Shown: piece by piece, positions 1 to 6,819 of the stretch
Layout: every line of letters starts with the position of its first letter
How positions within the stretch are numbered: the stretch's first letter is position 1
DNA from: CAYFFV01 sp964342695
Lineage (GTDB): Bacteria; Acidobacteriota; Vicinamibacteria; Vicinamibacterales; UBA8438
Length of the DNA stretch: 10,282 bases
Direction of reading: 5' to 3'
NCBI GenBank assembly: GCA_964342695.1
Contig: CAYFFV010000034.1
Coordinates: 1-10,282, forward strand
Position numbers and translations under genes: made by a program
Notes under the pieces: model-generated
Database searches by the model: none
Told to the model about the DNA's origin: nothing
The model's input: only the letters and a program-made list of their open reading frames with translations

Positions 1-52
<52 letters not shown>

Positions 53-157
53 GCAAGGGTCAATTCATTTTTAACGTTCCAAAAAACATAAAAGGTTCTA
101 AGCACTTATGAATCATTACCCATCAATTCCTGATAACCAAAACATGTCAAGCACGAC

Positions 158-233
158 TGGTGGGCGGTACAGGACTCGAACCTGTGACAGCCGGCGTGTA
201 AAGCCGGTGCTCTACCAACTGAGCTAACCGCCC
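158..233 (-). tRNA. tRNA-Val (TAC) with encoded CCA
   Basis: Read on the minus strand, this is a complete 76-base cloverleaf. The acceptor GGGCGGT at 227-233 pairs with ACCGCCC at 162-168, with discriminator A at 161. The D arm is GCTC/GAGC, and the anticodon stem CCGGC/GCCGG closes the loop TTTACAC. The T arm is ACAGG/CCTGT around TTCGAGT. The anticodon is TAC (complement at 198-200), which decodes GUA and probably other Val codons by wobble. Bases 158-160 read CCA on the minus strand, so the 3' CCA is genome-encoded. A strong promoter lies about 40 bases upstream at 273-300. Confidence 0.97.
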
Positions 234-272
234 TTTGTACGGTGCACAGATTCTGCTGACATAAATCACACC

Positions 273-300
273 ATTATAAGACATTACCGCTCAGTTTGAA
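273..300 (-). promoter_or_regulatory. Promoter for the tRNA-Val/tRNA-Asp unit
   Basis: On the minus strand a perfect -10 hexamer TATAAT lies at 273-278. A TTCAAA (4 of 6 to the -35 consensus) lies 16 bases upstream at 295-300. The predicted start near 266 gives a leader of about 33 bases before the mature tRNA-Val end at 233. The -35 overlaps the last codons of the methyltransferase gene that ends at 291. I infer that the tRNA unit can be transcribed independently of the LPS operon. Confidence 0.7.
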
Positions 301-836
301 GAAACCCAAATCTTGAAACCCAAAATTACCATGGCAAAAACAAATCCAATTACTGTTTTGAATTCACCATTTTTTTTAACCTGCGAAAAACTAAATCGTC
401 GTTTAGTCGGCTCAACCTTTCCTCTGATGTATAGCTGATACTCTGTTCCGAAGTCTTCCTTAAGAGTTGCTTCTTCCAAGAATACAGCAACCAGTAATGT
501 GATGATTAAATAAAGTATAACCAACCCACCAGCAACGAAATCAGATGCAGCAACTGCAAAACCCACACCCACAATAAATGAACCGATGTATAGAGGATGC
601 CTAAAAAGACGATACGGACCTGAACGAGTCACTTCTGTTCCTTTGCGAAGATGACCTGCAGCCCAGACTCTCAGTAGTTCACCGATTGACGCAACGCAGG
701 CTCCGATAACAAGTGAATTAATATTAGGCCGAGCAAACCAAAACGCGAAGAGAGCGACAACAAAACCTACCGTAACCCGCATTCTCGCAATAAGAAATAG
801 TCGATTCAGGCTTGGATTTGCTTCTAGGTCAAGCAT
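291..836 (-). CDS. ICMT-like / isoprenylcysteine methyltransferase-family membrane protein
   Basis: This is a probable integral-membrane S-adenosylmethionine-dependent methyltransferase of the broad ICMT/PEMT superfamily, 181 residues long. The signature is clear: GPYRLFRHPLYIG at residues 73-85, then an acidic pair EE at 121-122 and FGTEYQLY at 129-136, the usual cofactor-binding and catalytic region. Hydrophobic segments lie at roughly 21-36, 41-60, 82-120 and 161-178. The last follows the catalytic motif and is an extra C-terminal membrane helix. The ATG lies 7 bases after the heptosyltransferase stop, with an AGGA about 10 bases upstream as a loose ribosome site, so it is likely the last gene of the LPS operon. 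Bacterial members act on varied, mostly unknown substrates. Nothing here proves prenylcysteine methylation, and the LPS context is only suggestive. The family call is firm; the function is unknown. Confidence 0.82.
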   Translation of the reverse strand: MLDLEANPSLNRLFLIARMRVTVGFVVALFAFWFARPNINSLVIGACVASIGELLRVWAAGHLRKGTEVTRSGPYRLFRHPLYIGSFIVGVGFAVAASDFVAGGLVILYLIITLLVAVFLEEATLKEDFGTEYQLYIRGKVEPTKRRFSFSQVKKNGEFKTVIGFVFAMVILGFKIWVSSN

Positions 837-843
837 TCTTAAT

Positions 844-1869
844 TCATCCTAACCTATCTGTTATTGCCTGAGTAACTTCATCCACTGAAATACTCGCCAT
901 GCAAGAAACAGACTGCAGGCATCGACGTATAACTACACCTGATGAGCCCAATCGGTTATTTCGACATTCGCACCGATCAAAGTGCGACACAATCACATCC
1001 TTCTTATGCCACGGCCCATTTCTCCGGGGGTCAGTCGGTCCATATATGCCCACGATTGGGGTCTTCAGTGCAGCAGCAATATGCAAGGGACCGGTATCGG
1101 CAGATACGACAATAGATGCCTGACGAATCATAGCTACTAAATCACGAATCGTGGTCATCGGACTCAACACAGCAGATCCTTCAGAATACTCAACGACCTG
1201 CTCTGCAAGCGAAAGTTCCCCCGTCCCCCACGTGACAACAGAATGCATCCCGTAACGCCGATGTATAAACCTTGCCAAATCGCCAAAACGTTTAGGAATC
1301 CAAGTCTTACTGGCCCACGCAGCACCAATGTTAAGGACCGTAAAGGAACCACGCTTATCAGCACCCAGACATTTTAAGACCCCGTCAACACTATCAGACC
1401 CCACGTCTGCAATCGGGAACTCCCAGAAACTTCTATCTATCTTGAAACACTTCGAAATTAAAGCGAGATTTTTTTCTACTACGTGTCCAGTTCGCTCGAT
1501 TTGTGGATTATCTGTGTAGAATGCACCCGCGAAAGATTCTCGAAGATCAGGGTCCTCAAAACCTATTACCCTTGGAGCACCAGACACTCTTGCTAAAAGA
1601 GAAGATTTGATAAGGCCCTGTAAGTCGATGGTGATATCATAACGATTGTTTCGTAATTCTCGAATGACCTTTGGAATATTTTTCCAACGTCTCCTAGAAA
1701 TACCAATTCGTCGATCAATCACCGTCACCAGATCAACTAATTCGCTGTATCGATTATCAACTAACCAATCAATGCGAGCATCTGGGTACCCTCTCCGCAA
1801 TGCAGCGACGCCGGGAATAGCATGAACGACGTCGCCCAGTGAACTTAATCGGACGACAAGTATTCGCAT
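844..1869 (-). CDS. waaC: LPS heptosyltransferase, GT9 family (WaaC-like)
   Basis: This enzyme transfers L-glycero-D-manno-heptose from ADP-heptose to the Kdo-lipid A acceptor at the cytoplasmic face of the inner membrane. At 341 residues it has the usual two Rossmann-like domains of GT9. The N-terminal acceptor domain opens with the LSSLGDVVHAIP motif (residues 8-19), where Asp13 matches the proposed catalytic base, and has DLQGLIKSS at 82-90. The C-terminal donor domain carries DTGPLHIAAAL at 258-268 and GIYGPTDP at 274-281. Four cysteines (300, 302, 317, 323) sit near the C-terminus, a pattern common in this family. The start is fixed by an in-frame stop (that of the upstream adenylyltransferase) 9 bases before the ATG; no clear ribosome site is visible. 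Heptosyltransferase I is favoured over II because the DLQGL region resembles WaaC and only one copy is present. The distinction is not certain. Confidence 0.88.
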   Translation of the reverse strand: MRILVVRLSSLGDVVHAIPGVAALRRGYPDARIDWLVDNRYSELVDLVTVIDRRIGISRRRWKNIPKVIRELRNNRYDITIDLQGLIKSSLLARVSGAPRVIGFEDPDLRESFAGAFYTDNPQIERTGHVVEKNLALISKCFKIDRSFWEFPIADVGSDSVDGVLKCLGADKRGSFTVLNIGAAWASKTWIPKRFGDLARFIHRRYGMHSVVTWGTGELSLAEQVVEYSEGSAVLSPMTTIRDLVAMIRQASIVVSADTGPLHIAAALKTPIVGIYGPTDPRRNGPWHKKDVIVSHFDRCECRNNRLGSSGVVIRRCLQSVSCMASISVDEVTQAITDRLG

Positions 1870-1878
1870 GGGGTCAAA

Positions 1879-2382
1879 TTAGAATTTCCCCGATGTACCA
1901 AATGTTCGAGAGGCACTTTCGGTGATGGACTGAATAATTTTTTCAGTCGAATGATTCTTTGGATCGCCAACAATAACGGTCTTTCCTCCGTACTCTTGGA
2001 CAATGTCTCGTTCCGGCACAGTTTCAACTGAATAATCAGTTCCCTTACAATGAACATCTGGACGCAGCAGGCTTAAAAGCTCGGCGACGGTAGACGTTGA
2101 AAATAAAACGACATAGTCAACCACCGAAAAAGCAGCAATAAGTTCTGCACGTTCATCAGCCGGCACAACAGGCCTACCTGCACCCTTGAGCATAGAAACA
2201 GATAAATCGTCATTTATTGCAACTATAAGACGATCGGCTTGTGTGGCCGCTCCGGTTAGATAGCGAACATGACCAACGTGGATTACATCAAAACATCCAT
2301 TAGCCATAGCAATTGTATGACCAGATGTTCGATCGATACTGACCTGTTTAGACAACTCGGCCGCAGAAAAAACTTTACCCAT
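1879..2382 (-). CDS. rfaE2: D-glycero-beta-D-manno-heptose 1-phosphate adenylyltransferase
   Basis: This enzyme condenses heptose 1-phosphate with ATP to give ADP-D-glycero-beta-D-manno-heptose, the nucleotide sugar later epimerised and used for the LPS core. It is a stand-alone nucleotidyltransferase equivalent to the C-terminal domain of bifunctional HldE (also called hldC). From the ATG it has 167 residues. It shows NGCFDVIHVGH at 28-38, containing the HxGH nucleotide-binding signature, and the late HSTEKII motif at 144-150. I chose the ATG at 2382 because an AGGTGG ribosome site lies 5 bases upstream. The longer reading, from a GTG at 2391 that abuts the kinase stop codon, adds three residues and would put the same AGGTGG on top of its own start. 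It follows the kinase gene directly, so the two steps are very likely translated from one message. Confidence 0.93.
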   Translation of the reverse strand: MGKVFSAAELSKQVSIDRTSGHTIAMANGCFDVIHVGHVRYLTGAATQADRLIVAINDDLSVSMLKGAGRPVVPADERAELIAAFSVVDYVVLFSTSTVAELLSLLRPDVHCKGTDYSVETVPERDIVQEYGGKTVIVGDPKNHSTEKIIQSITESASRTFGTSGKF

Positions 2383-2387
2383 TATAG

Positions 2388-2393
2388 CCACCT
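2388..2393 (-). promoter_or_regulatory. Ribosome binding site setting the rfaE2 start
   Basis: The minus strand reads AGGTGG, spanning the last two bases of the kinase stop codon and the alternative GTG. It is 5 bases before the ATG at 2382. Its position favours that ATG over the GTG at 2391, which lies inside the site. Confidence 0.65.
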
Positions 2394-3402
2394 AATTTGA
2401 CGATTCAATTTTCACTGCATACCTAAGCTCATCAGACAAGACCGTCGCCGTTCCTCGTTTCATCACTACCAGTCCACCTGCATAATTAGCTAGCCTCGCC
2501 GCCTCAAGCAGCGAAGCGCCGGCCGCAAGACTCAAAGCAATTGTCGCAATTACCGTATCACCAGCACCCGTTACATCAGCTACTTCGTCTGTTCCAAAAA
2601 CAGGTATGTGAAGAGTGCGTTCCCCTGGCACAAAAACAGCCATCCCTCGACTACCCCTGGTAATGACAACCCCTTTGGAACGTAACTTCTTTAAAAGTTC
2701 ACGCCCCGCTCTTTCAAAACGCCGACCGTTGTCCTCTATTTTGATACCTAGAGTGGCTTCGACTTCTGACTCATTCGGCGTACAAGCAGTAACACCAGGA
2801 TATTTCAACAAGTTATATCGTGAATCGATCACGAGTGGAACCTTGCGGCGAGAACGGGCAAGCGTTTTTTTGATCTTCGAGACGATAGCCGTGTCGACCA
2901 AACCAGAACCATAATCCGAAACTAAAACAGCCTCACAATCAATTAGAGCGCGAGAAACGGCTTTTTCAAATTTCTTGCGAATACTTGAAAGCTTCAGTTC
3001 CTGAGACTCTCGATCAATTCTTACAACCTGTTGCCTGGTACCGTGAGCTCCTCCAGCTAGAATTCGAGTTTTCAGTGGCGCGTGATAATCTTCACATTGG
3101 ATAAGACCTGAATGATCAACCGATTTAGGAAGCTTGCTTAGCATTCTTTTATCGGAAGAGGTTTTTCCCACTACACCGACCAAACGAACCTTCCCCCCTA
3201 AGTCAGCCACATTTGCAGCAGCATTCCCAGCGCCTCCAGGCAACACCACCGTTTCGTCGTGTTTTAAGATAAGAACCGGTGCCTCGCGAGACACACGGGA
3301 GAGGCTTCCGTAAATAAATTCATCAGTAATAACATCACCTATGACGGCCACCGCGCGACCTGCACTAGCGTCAATAATTTCAACAAGACGTTTTGTCACC
3401 AT
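2392..3402 (-). CDS. rfaE1: D-glycero-beta-D-manno-heptose-7-phosphate kinase
   Basis: This is a PfkB/ribokinase-family sugar kinase that phosphorylates heptose 7-phosphate at the anomeric carbon, giving the 1,7-bisphosphate for ADP-heptose synthesis. It has 336 residues, the size of the N-terminal kinase half of HldE, and would be called hldA in split systems. Visible family marks are the sugar-binding GGAGNAAANVADLGG at 56-70, TPNESEVE at 208-215, and the ATP/anion-hole motif DVTGAGDT at 276-283, where Asp282 is the expected catalytic base. The ATG is preceded by TAAGGA at a 6-base spacing, which supports the start. The 50-base gap to the upstream acyltransferase is the largest in the operon. 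The product then needs the GmhB phosphatase, which is not encoded in this window. Confidence 0.93.
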   Translation of the reverse strand: MVTKRLVEIIDASAGRAVAVIGDVITDEFIYGSLSRVSREAPVLILKHDETVVLPGGAGNAAANVADLGGKVRLVGVVGKTSSDKRMLSKLPKSVDHSGLIQCEDYHAPLKTRILAGGAHGTRQQVVRIDRESQELKLSSIRKKFEKAVSRALIDCEAVLVSDYGSGLVDTAIVSKIKKTLARSRRKVPLVIDSRYNLLKYPGVTACTPNESEVEATLGIKIEDNGRRFERAGRELLKKLRSKGVVITRGSRGMAVFVPGERTLHIPVFGTDEVADVTGAGDTVIATIALSLAAGASLLEAARLANYAGGLVVMKRGTATVLSDELRYAVKIESSN

Positions 3403-3408
3403 CTCAAA

Positions 3409-3414
3409 TCCTTA
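3409..3414 (-). promoter_or_regulatory. Ribosome binding site of rfaE1
   Basis: The minus strand reads TAAGGA, 6 bases before the ATG at 3402. It is one of the best Shine-Dalgarno matches in the window and confirms that start over the GTG in the second codon. Confidence 0.7.
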
Positions 3415-3452
3415 CAAAGATGTTCAGAATAAAATATAGATTAATACCTTAA

Positions 3453-4340
3453 CTAACCAGAGTGCTCCACATGTTGCATCCGCCACCTTCGATGCATCCA
3501 TAACCACAGATTCGGATATTGGCGAACATACATTTCTAAAACGTCTGTGCAACTCTGAGTATAAGTCCTTACTGGATCAGGATCATCGTCCTCTGGGCAC
3601 TTTACAGGCTTCTCATAGATCAAACGATATCGACCTCCGGACAATGGCAATGTGAAGACGGGTATAACCACCGCTCCTGTGCGCAGCGCCAACGCAGCCA
3701 ATGCGGATGTCGTAGAGGCGGGCCGATTAAAAAATTTAACCGTAACAGCACTCCGATCATGCATGTGCTGATCGATCATCATAGCAACAGTTTCTTTTTT
3801 TAATAATGCCTTTAGTAAGCCCCGAATCGCACCCTGACGCGGAAGTACCCGTGTTCCTAAACGGGTACGGATTTTAGCAACAACATTTTCAAGCAAGGGA
3901 TTATCAAGAGTTCTCGCTACTATCACGGTCGGCTTAAATAAAAGACCGTGGCCAATGGAAAAAAGTTCCCAATATCCGATGTGTCCTGAATAAAACATAA
4001 CTGCCTTGCCTTTTGCCAAAGCGTCATCCACGTGTTCTTTGCCTGTCACATCGAGAAGACCGAGCATCTCTTCTTTACTCATCCTGTCAAAATTAAGCAG
4101 TTCAACCAATTGACGCCCAAGGTGCTCAAATGTAGAACGAAGAACCCGATCGCACTCGTTTTTTGTATAAGTTGGAAATGCGGCCTTTAGATTACTACCC
4201 GCTAATTTACGGCGAGATGTATGTAGGTAGTAGAAAATTTTACCAATGAGAACACCTACTTTAAGGCTTGTTTTTCTGGGAAGCGTCTTTATCAAAAATC
4301 GAACCACGCTGAACGCAGCATACTCAAAACGATATCTCAC
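3453..4340 (-). CDS. lpxL: Lipid A biosynthesis acyltransferase, LpxL/HtrB family
   Basis: This is an inner-membrane acyltransferase that adds a secondary acyl chain to the (Kdo)-lipid A precursor using an acyl carrier. It has 295 residues, close to E. coli LpxL. A hydrophobic stretch near the N-terminus (about 8-38) probably anchors it. The catalytic H(X4)E motif is His120 to Glu125 within SGHIGYWELF. The downstream blocks LGTRVLPRQG (161-170) and MMIDQH (187-192) and the closing LWLWMHRRW (278-286) are typical of the family. The start is a GTG whose last two bases overlap the lpxK stop codon (GTGA), with GAGGTG 7 bases upstream, so translation is likely coupled. It is the only such acyltransferase in the window. 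Whether it adds the first (LpxL) or second (LpxM) secondary chain cannot be told from the sequence. Confidence 0.88.
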   Translation of the reverse strand: MRYRFEYAAFSVVRFLIKTLPRKTSLKVGVLIGKIFYYLHTSRRKLAGSNLKAAFPTYTKNECDRVLRSTFEHLGRQLVELLNFDRMSKEEMLGLLDVTGKEHVDDALAKGKAVMFYSGHIGYWELFSIGHGLLFKPTVIVARTLDNPLLENVVAKIRTRLGTRVLPRQGAIRGLLKALLKKETVAMMIDQHMHDRSAVTVKFFNRPASTTSALAALALRTGAVVIPVFTLPLSGGRYRLIYEKPVKCPEDDDPDPVRTYTQSCTDVLEMYVRQYPNLWLWMHRRWRMQHVEHSG

Positions 4341-5365
4341 AACTGAACACCTCGAAACCGAGCAAGGTTTTCTGCCAGCCAGCCATTGAAGGCTTCCTCA
4401 GGTTCGACTACAACATCTAAAGGTATCGATAGTAACGGAAAATCAAACGGCGCATGGGGTAAAAAACGTACAAGATCCTTTTCTGTAGTAACCACATAAT
4501 GAGCGCCACTTTGTCTGAAACTTTTCTCAATTTTCACCAAATCTCTTGATGTCAGTTGATAGTGGTCGCGAAAAGTTATCGTTTCGGTCACAGAGTAACC
4601 ATCTCCCTCTAACGCATTAAAGAACCTATCGGGTAAAGCAATTCCCGCCACACCCAGAACAGAGGTGCCATCCGGAACCGTCACTTCTGATTGATTTCTC
4701 GCATCTTTAGGTCTTTCGAGAATTCTTCTAAGACTGAATACTTTCACAGACTCAAAGCGGCTCGATATATTTTTTAAGATCAAATCATTCGATGTCTCAA
4801 TAACAATTGCGTCGGCAAGTCCAGCAACCTCAAGATTTTCACGTAAACGCCCACAAGGCAAGGTCCGTGGTTCAGTTATATCTCGTTCAGAGAGCAGCAC
4901 AATATCTAGGTCACGATAAAGCGATAGGTGCTGAAAACCGTCATCCAACACGTGCACTGAAGCATCCAATTTTTGCTCGGCTAGAAGTCCTGCTGTGTAC
5001 CGATCCTCAGACACAAGCACTGAAACACCAGAAAGTTTATTGGCTAGCATCATCGGTTCATCACCTGATTCATCTACCCCACAACAAATGGCTTTACTGT
5101 CATGTACCACAACAACACCATCACGGTTGTTAACACGCCCATATCCACGACTTAGTACCGAAGGACACTCACCCATGTTCCGCAAGGCACGAACAACATA
5201 AGCAGCTAAAGGTGTCTTACCGCTGCCACCGACCGCAAGAGCCCCAACACTAATAACGGGACTAGTTAATCTACGCCTAAGACGCGCGTCACGGTCGTAT
5301 AAACGACGACGACTCCTAGCAAGTTGTGCGTAAAGACGCTCTAGAATTGTTTTCACAATTAACAA
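4337..5365 (-). CDS. lpxK: Tetraacyldisaccharide 4'-kinase
   Basis: LpxK phosphorylates the 4'-position of the lipid A disaccharide 1-phosphate with ATP, at the inner membrane. The 342-residue frame carries the P-loop VGGSGKTP at 45-52, SRGYGR at 72-77, GDEP at 101-104, the DDGFQH catalytic-loop motif at 141-146, LPCGRLREN at 169-177, RDHY at 266-269 and TTEKD at 293-297, all in family order. The start is uncertain. The listed TTG at 5365 has an AGGGTGG only 1 base upstream, while a GTG at 5356 (339 residues) has the same element 10 bases upstream. The N-terminus is rich in arginine and lacks the long hydrophobic helix of E. coli LpxK, though the LYDR..LRRRL stretch before the P-loop resembles many family members. 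It overlaps lpxL by 4 bases and starts 21 bases after waaA. Confidence 0.92.
   Translation of the reverse strand: MLIVKTILERLYAQLARSRRRLYDRDARLRRRLTSPVISVGALAVGGSGKTPLAAYVVRALRNMGECPSVLSRGYGRVNNRDGVVVVHDSKAICCGVDESGDEPMMLANKLSGVSVLVSEDRYTAGLLAEQKLDASVHVLDDGFQHLSLYRDLDIVLLSERDITEPRTLPCGRLRENLEVAGLADAIVIETSNDLILKNISSRFESVKVFSLRRILERPKDARNQSEVTVPDGTSVLGVAGIALPDRFFNALEGDGYSVTETITFRDHYQLTSRDLVKIEKSFRQSGAHYVVTTEKDLVRFLPHAPFDFPLLSIPLDVVVEPEEAFNGWLAENLARFRGVQL
4348..4353 (-). promoter_or_regulatory. Ribosome binding site deciding the lpxL GTG start
   Basis: The minus strand reads GAGGTG, inside the 3' end of lpxK and 7 bases before the GTG at 4340. Strength and spacing support use of this GTG and coupling with lpxK termination. 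Confidence 0.7.
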
Positions 5366-5386
5366 GCCACCCTAAGCCAACAAAGT

Positions 5387-6736
5387 TCATGCCTCCGAAG
5401 ACAAATTAATGCCTACACCTTGAACACGAGAGTCAACTTTTACGTTCGGAGGAGGCACTAAATCCACAATAACTTTTAGACTTCTCGAACAGGCACCACG
5501 ATGTTTTGCAATCAAAGATCTAGCTTTCGTTCCAATTGTTTTACAACGTTTCGGATCGTTTAACAGCACCCGAAAAGATTCTTCAAGTTCTGACGAGGAA
5601 TGCACCTGTAATGCTGCACCCTGCGAAACAAACAGGCTTGAAATTTCCAAAAAATTTTCCATGTGTTTGCCAAAAATGATCGGCTTTCCATGGATCGCGG
5701 GTTCAAGAATATTATGTCCACCGAAATCAACGAGGCTTCCCCCAACAAAAACAATCGTCGCAACTTTGAAAAGTTGATTTAACTCACCCAGTGTATCAAG
5801 GACTATCACCTCAACATTTGATGTCGTTTCTCTCAAGTCAGTACGCATAGCAACGGAAAATCCATGATTTATAGCTATCTGGCGTACTTCTAGAAACCTC
5901 TCCGGTCGCCGTGGAGCCAATATTAAGACGCACTTTGCAAATGAACTTCGGATACGCTTAAAAGTGTTTAAGATCAGTTGTTCTTCGCCAGGTGTAGTAC
6001 TACCGGCAATAATCACTGGCACATCGGGAGCAAAATTAAAAACCTTTAACAACGCGTTAGTGTCTTTGACTTGCGTGCTGTCGGGCATAACAGATACTGA
6101 ATCATATTTGAGGCTTCCGGTAACTTTTACTTGTTCCGGCAACACACCAAGATTGATAAATCTTTGACCCCATAAAGGTGTTTGAGCACACACGCGATCG
6201 AGATTCGCCATAACGCCCTTTATGCTCCGGCCTATAAATTGATACCTCCGGTAGGACGCATCGGACAAACGGCCATTAAGCAGAATTGTTTTCACGCCAC
6301 GATGGTGGCAAGCTTTCAACAAATTTGGCCAAATTTCTGTATCAATCAAAATTAACATCTCTGGTTTCGCACGATCTAAAGCACGATTGACAAAAGAAGT
6401 TAAGTCAAGTGGCACATAAAAAGTTGCGTCTATGCCCGACATGAATCGACGGGCTATGTCCTGACCAGTAGTAGTGGTCGTCGATACCAGTATCCTATGC
6501 TCTGGATAGAGTTGCTTTAGCTGGACAATCAAGGCACGAGCAGATAGGACTTCTCCAACTGAAACAGCATGAATCCATATTGATCTTTGACCACTTGGAT
6601 TTACTTCTGAATGGAGCCATCCCATCCGGTCGCCTAGTCTCCCGAATGACTTCCCGTACCGAAGTGAACGGTACGTCAAGAGCGGAAAAAGTAGAACCAA
6701 ATACAAACAAAGTAAAACCGTGTATATCAGGTACAT
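5387..6736 (-). CDS. waaA: 3-deoxy-D-manno-octulosonic acid (Kdo) transferase
   Basis: WaaA (KdtA) moves Kdo from CMP-Kdo onto the lipid A precursor at the inner membrane. The protein has 449 residues, slightly longer than E. coli WaaA. An N-terminal membrane anchor spans about 2-22. The N-terminal GT-B domain has HAVSVGEV at 56-63, where Glu62 matches the proposed catalytic base, and DTEIWPN at 132-138. The C-terminal domain has AGSTTPGEE (244-252), LAPRRPER (273-280) and VGGSLVDFGGHNILEPA (331-347), typical of CMP-Kdo binding. About 20 residues beyond the usual end form a poorly conserved tail. The ATG is preceded by an A-rich stretch with no ribosome site, and a promoter ends only about 14 bases upstream. 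It is the first gene of the operon. The number of Kdo residues added cannot be predicted. Confidence 0.95.
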   Translation of the reverse strand: MYLIYTVLLCLYLVLLFPLLTYRSLRYGKSFGRLGDRMGWLHSEVNPSGQRSIWIHAVSVGEVLSARALIVQLKQLYPEHRILVSTTTTTGQDIARRFMSGIDATFYVPLDLTSFVNRALDRAKPEMLILIDTEIWPNLLKACHHRGVKTILLNGRLSDASYRRYQFIGRSIKGVMANLDRVCAQTPLWGQRFINLGVLPEQVKVTGSLKYDSVSVMPDSTQVKDTNALLKVFNFAPDVPVIIAGSTTPGEEQLILNTFKRIRSSFAKCVLILAPRRPERFLEVRQIAINHGFSVAMRTDLRETTSNVEVIVLDTLGELNQLFKVATIVFVGGSLVDFGGHNILEPAIHGKPIIFGKHMENFLEISSLFVSQGAALQVHSSSELEESFRVLLNDPKRCKTIGTKARSLIAKHRGACSRSLKVIVDLVPPPNVKVDSRVQGVGINLSSEA

Positions 6737-6756
6737 TATGTTTTGAGTTTCGCCGG

Positions 6757-6785
6757 AGTATAGGCCGGTGTTTGACCAGTCGCAA
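6757..6785 (-). promoter_or_regulatory. Promoter of the waaA-lpxK LPS operon
   Basis: On the minus strand TTGCGA (6780-6785, 4 of 6 to consensus) lies 17 bases before TATACT (6757-6762, 5 of 6). The predicted start near 6750 leaves only about 14 bases of leader before the waaA ATG, and that leader shows no Shine-Dalgarno match. It interleaves with the plus-strand gap promoter. It was identified by eye and not tested. Confidence 0.55.
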
Positions 6786-6801
6786 GGGCCGACACTAAAA
6801 T
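6772..6801 (+). promoter_or_regulatory. Promoter of the gap-pgk-tpiA-secG operon
   Basis: TTGACC (6772-6777, 5 of 6) and TAAAAT (6796-6801, 5 of 6) are separated by 18 bases, a good sigma-70-type match. The predicted start near 6808 gives a leader of about 56 bases that carries a small inverted repeat and a GGGGGA ribosome site at 6850-6855, 8 bases before the gap ATG. Confidence 0.6.
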
Positions 6802-6819
6802 GAGTTGTTTACACTTAAT

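Noticed and set aside
234..290. Possible terminator after the methyltransferase gene
   Set aside because: No GC-rich stem followed by a T run is visible on the minus strand. The space is taken up by the tRNA promoter instead.
899..1123. Plus-strand open frame of 74 codons antisense to the heptosyltransferase
   Set aside because: It lies wholly inside a well-supported gene, has no ribosome site and shows no recognisable domain. The same reasoning excludes the other overlapping frames, such as 2615-2914, 4807-5133 and 8146-8395.
3433..3438. TATATT resembling a -10 box before the heptose kinase gene, minus strand
   Set aside because: No -35-like hexamer occurs at 15-19 bases upstream and no extended -10 TG is present. 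An internal promoter is possible but unsupported.
6580..6798. Plus-strand open frame of 72 codons across the waaA 5' end and the intergenic region
   Set aside because: It is antisense to the waaA N-terminus, overlaps both predicted promoters and has no protein-family features.
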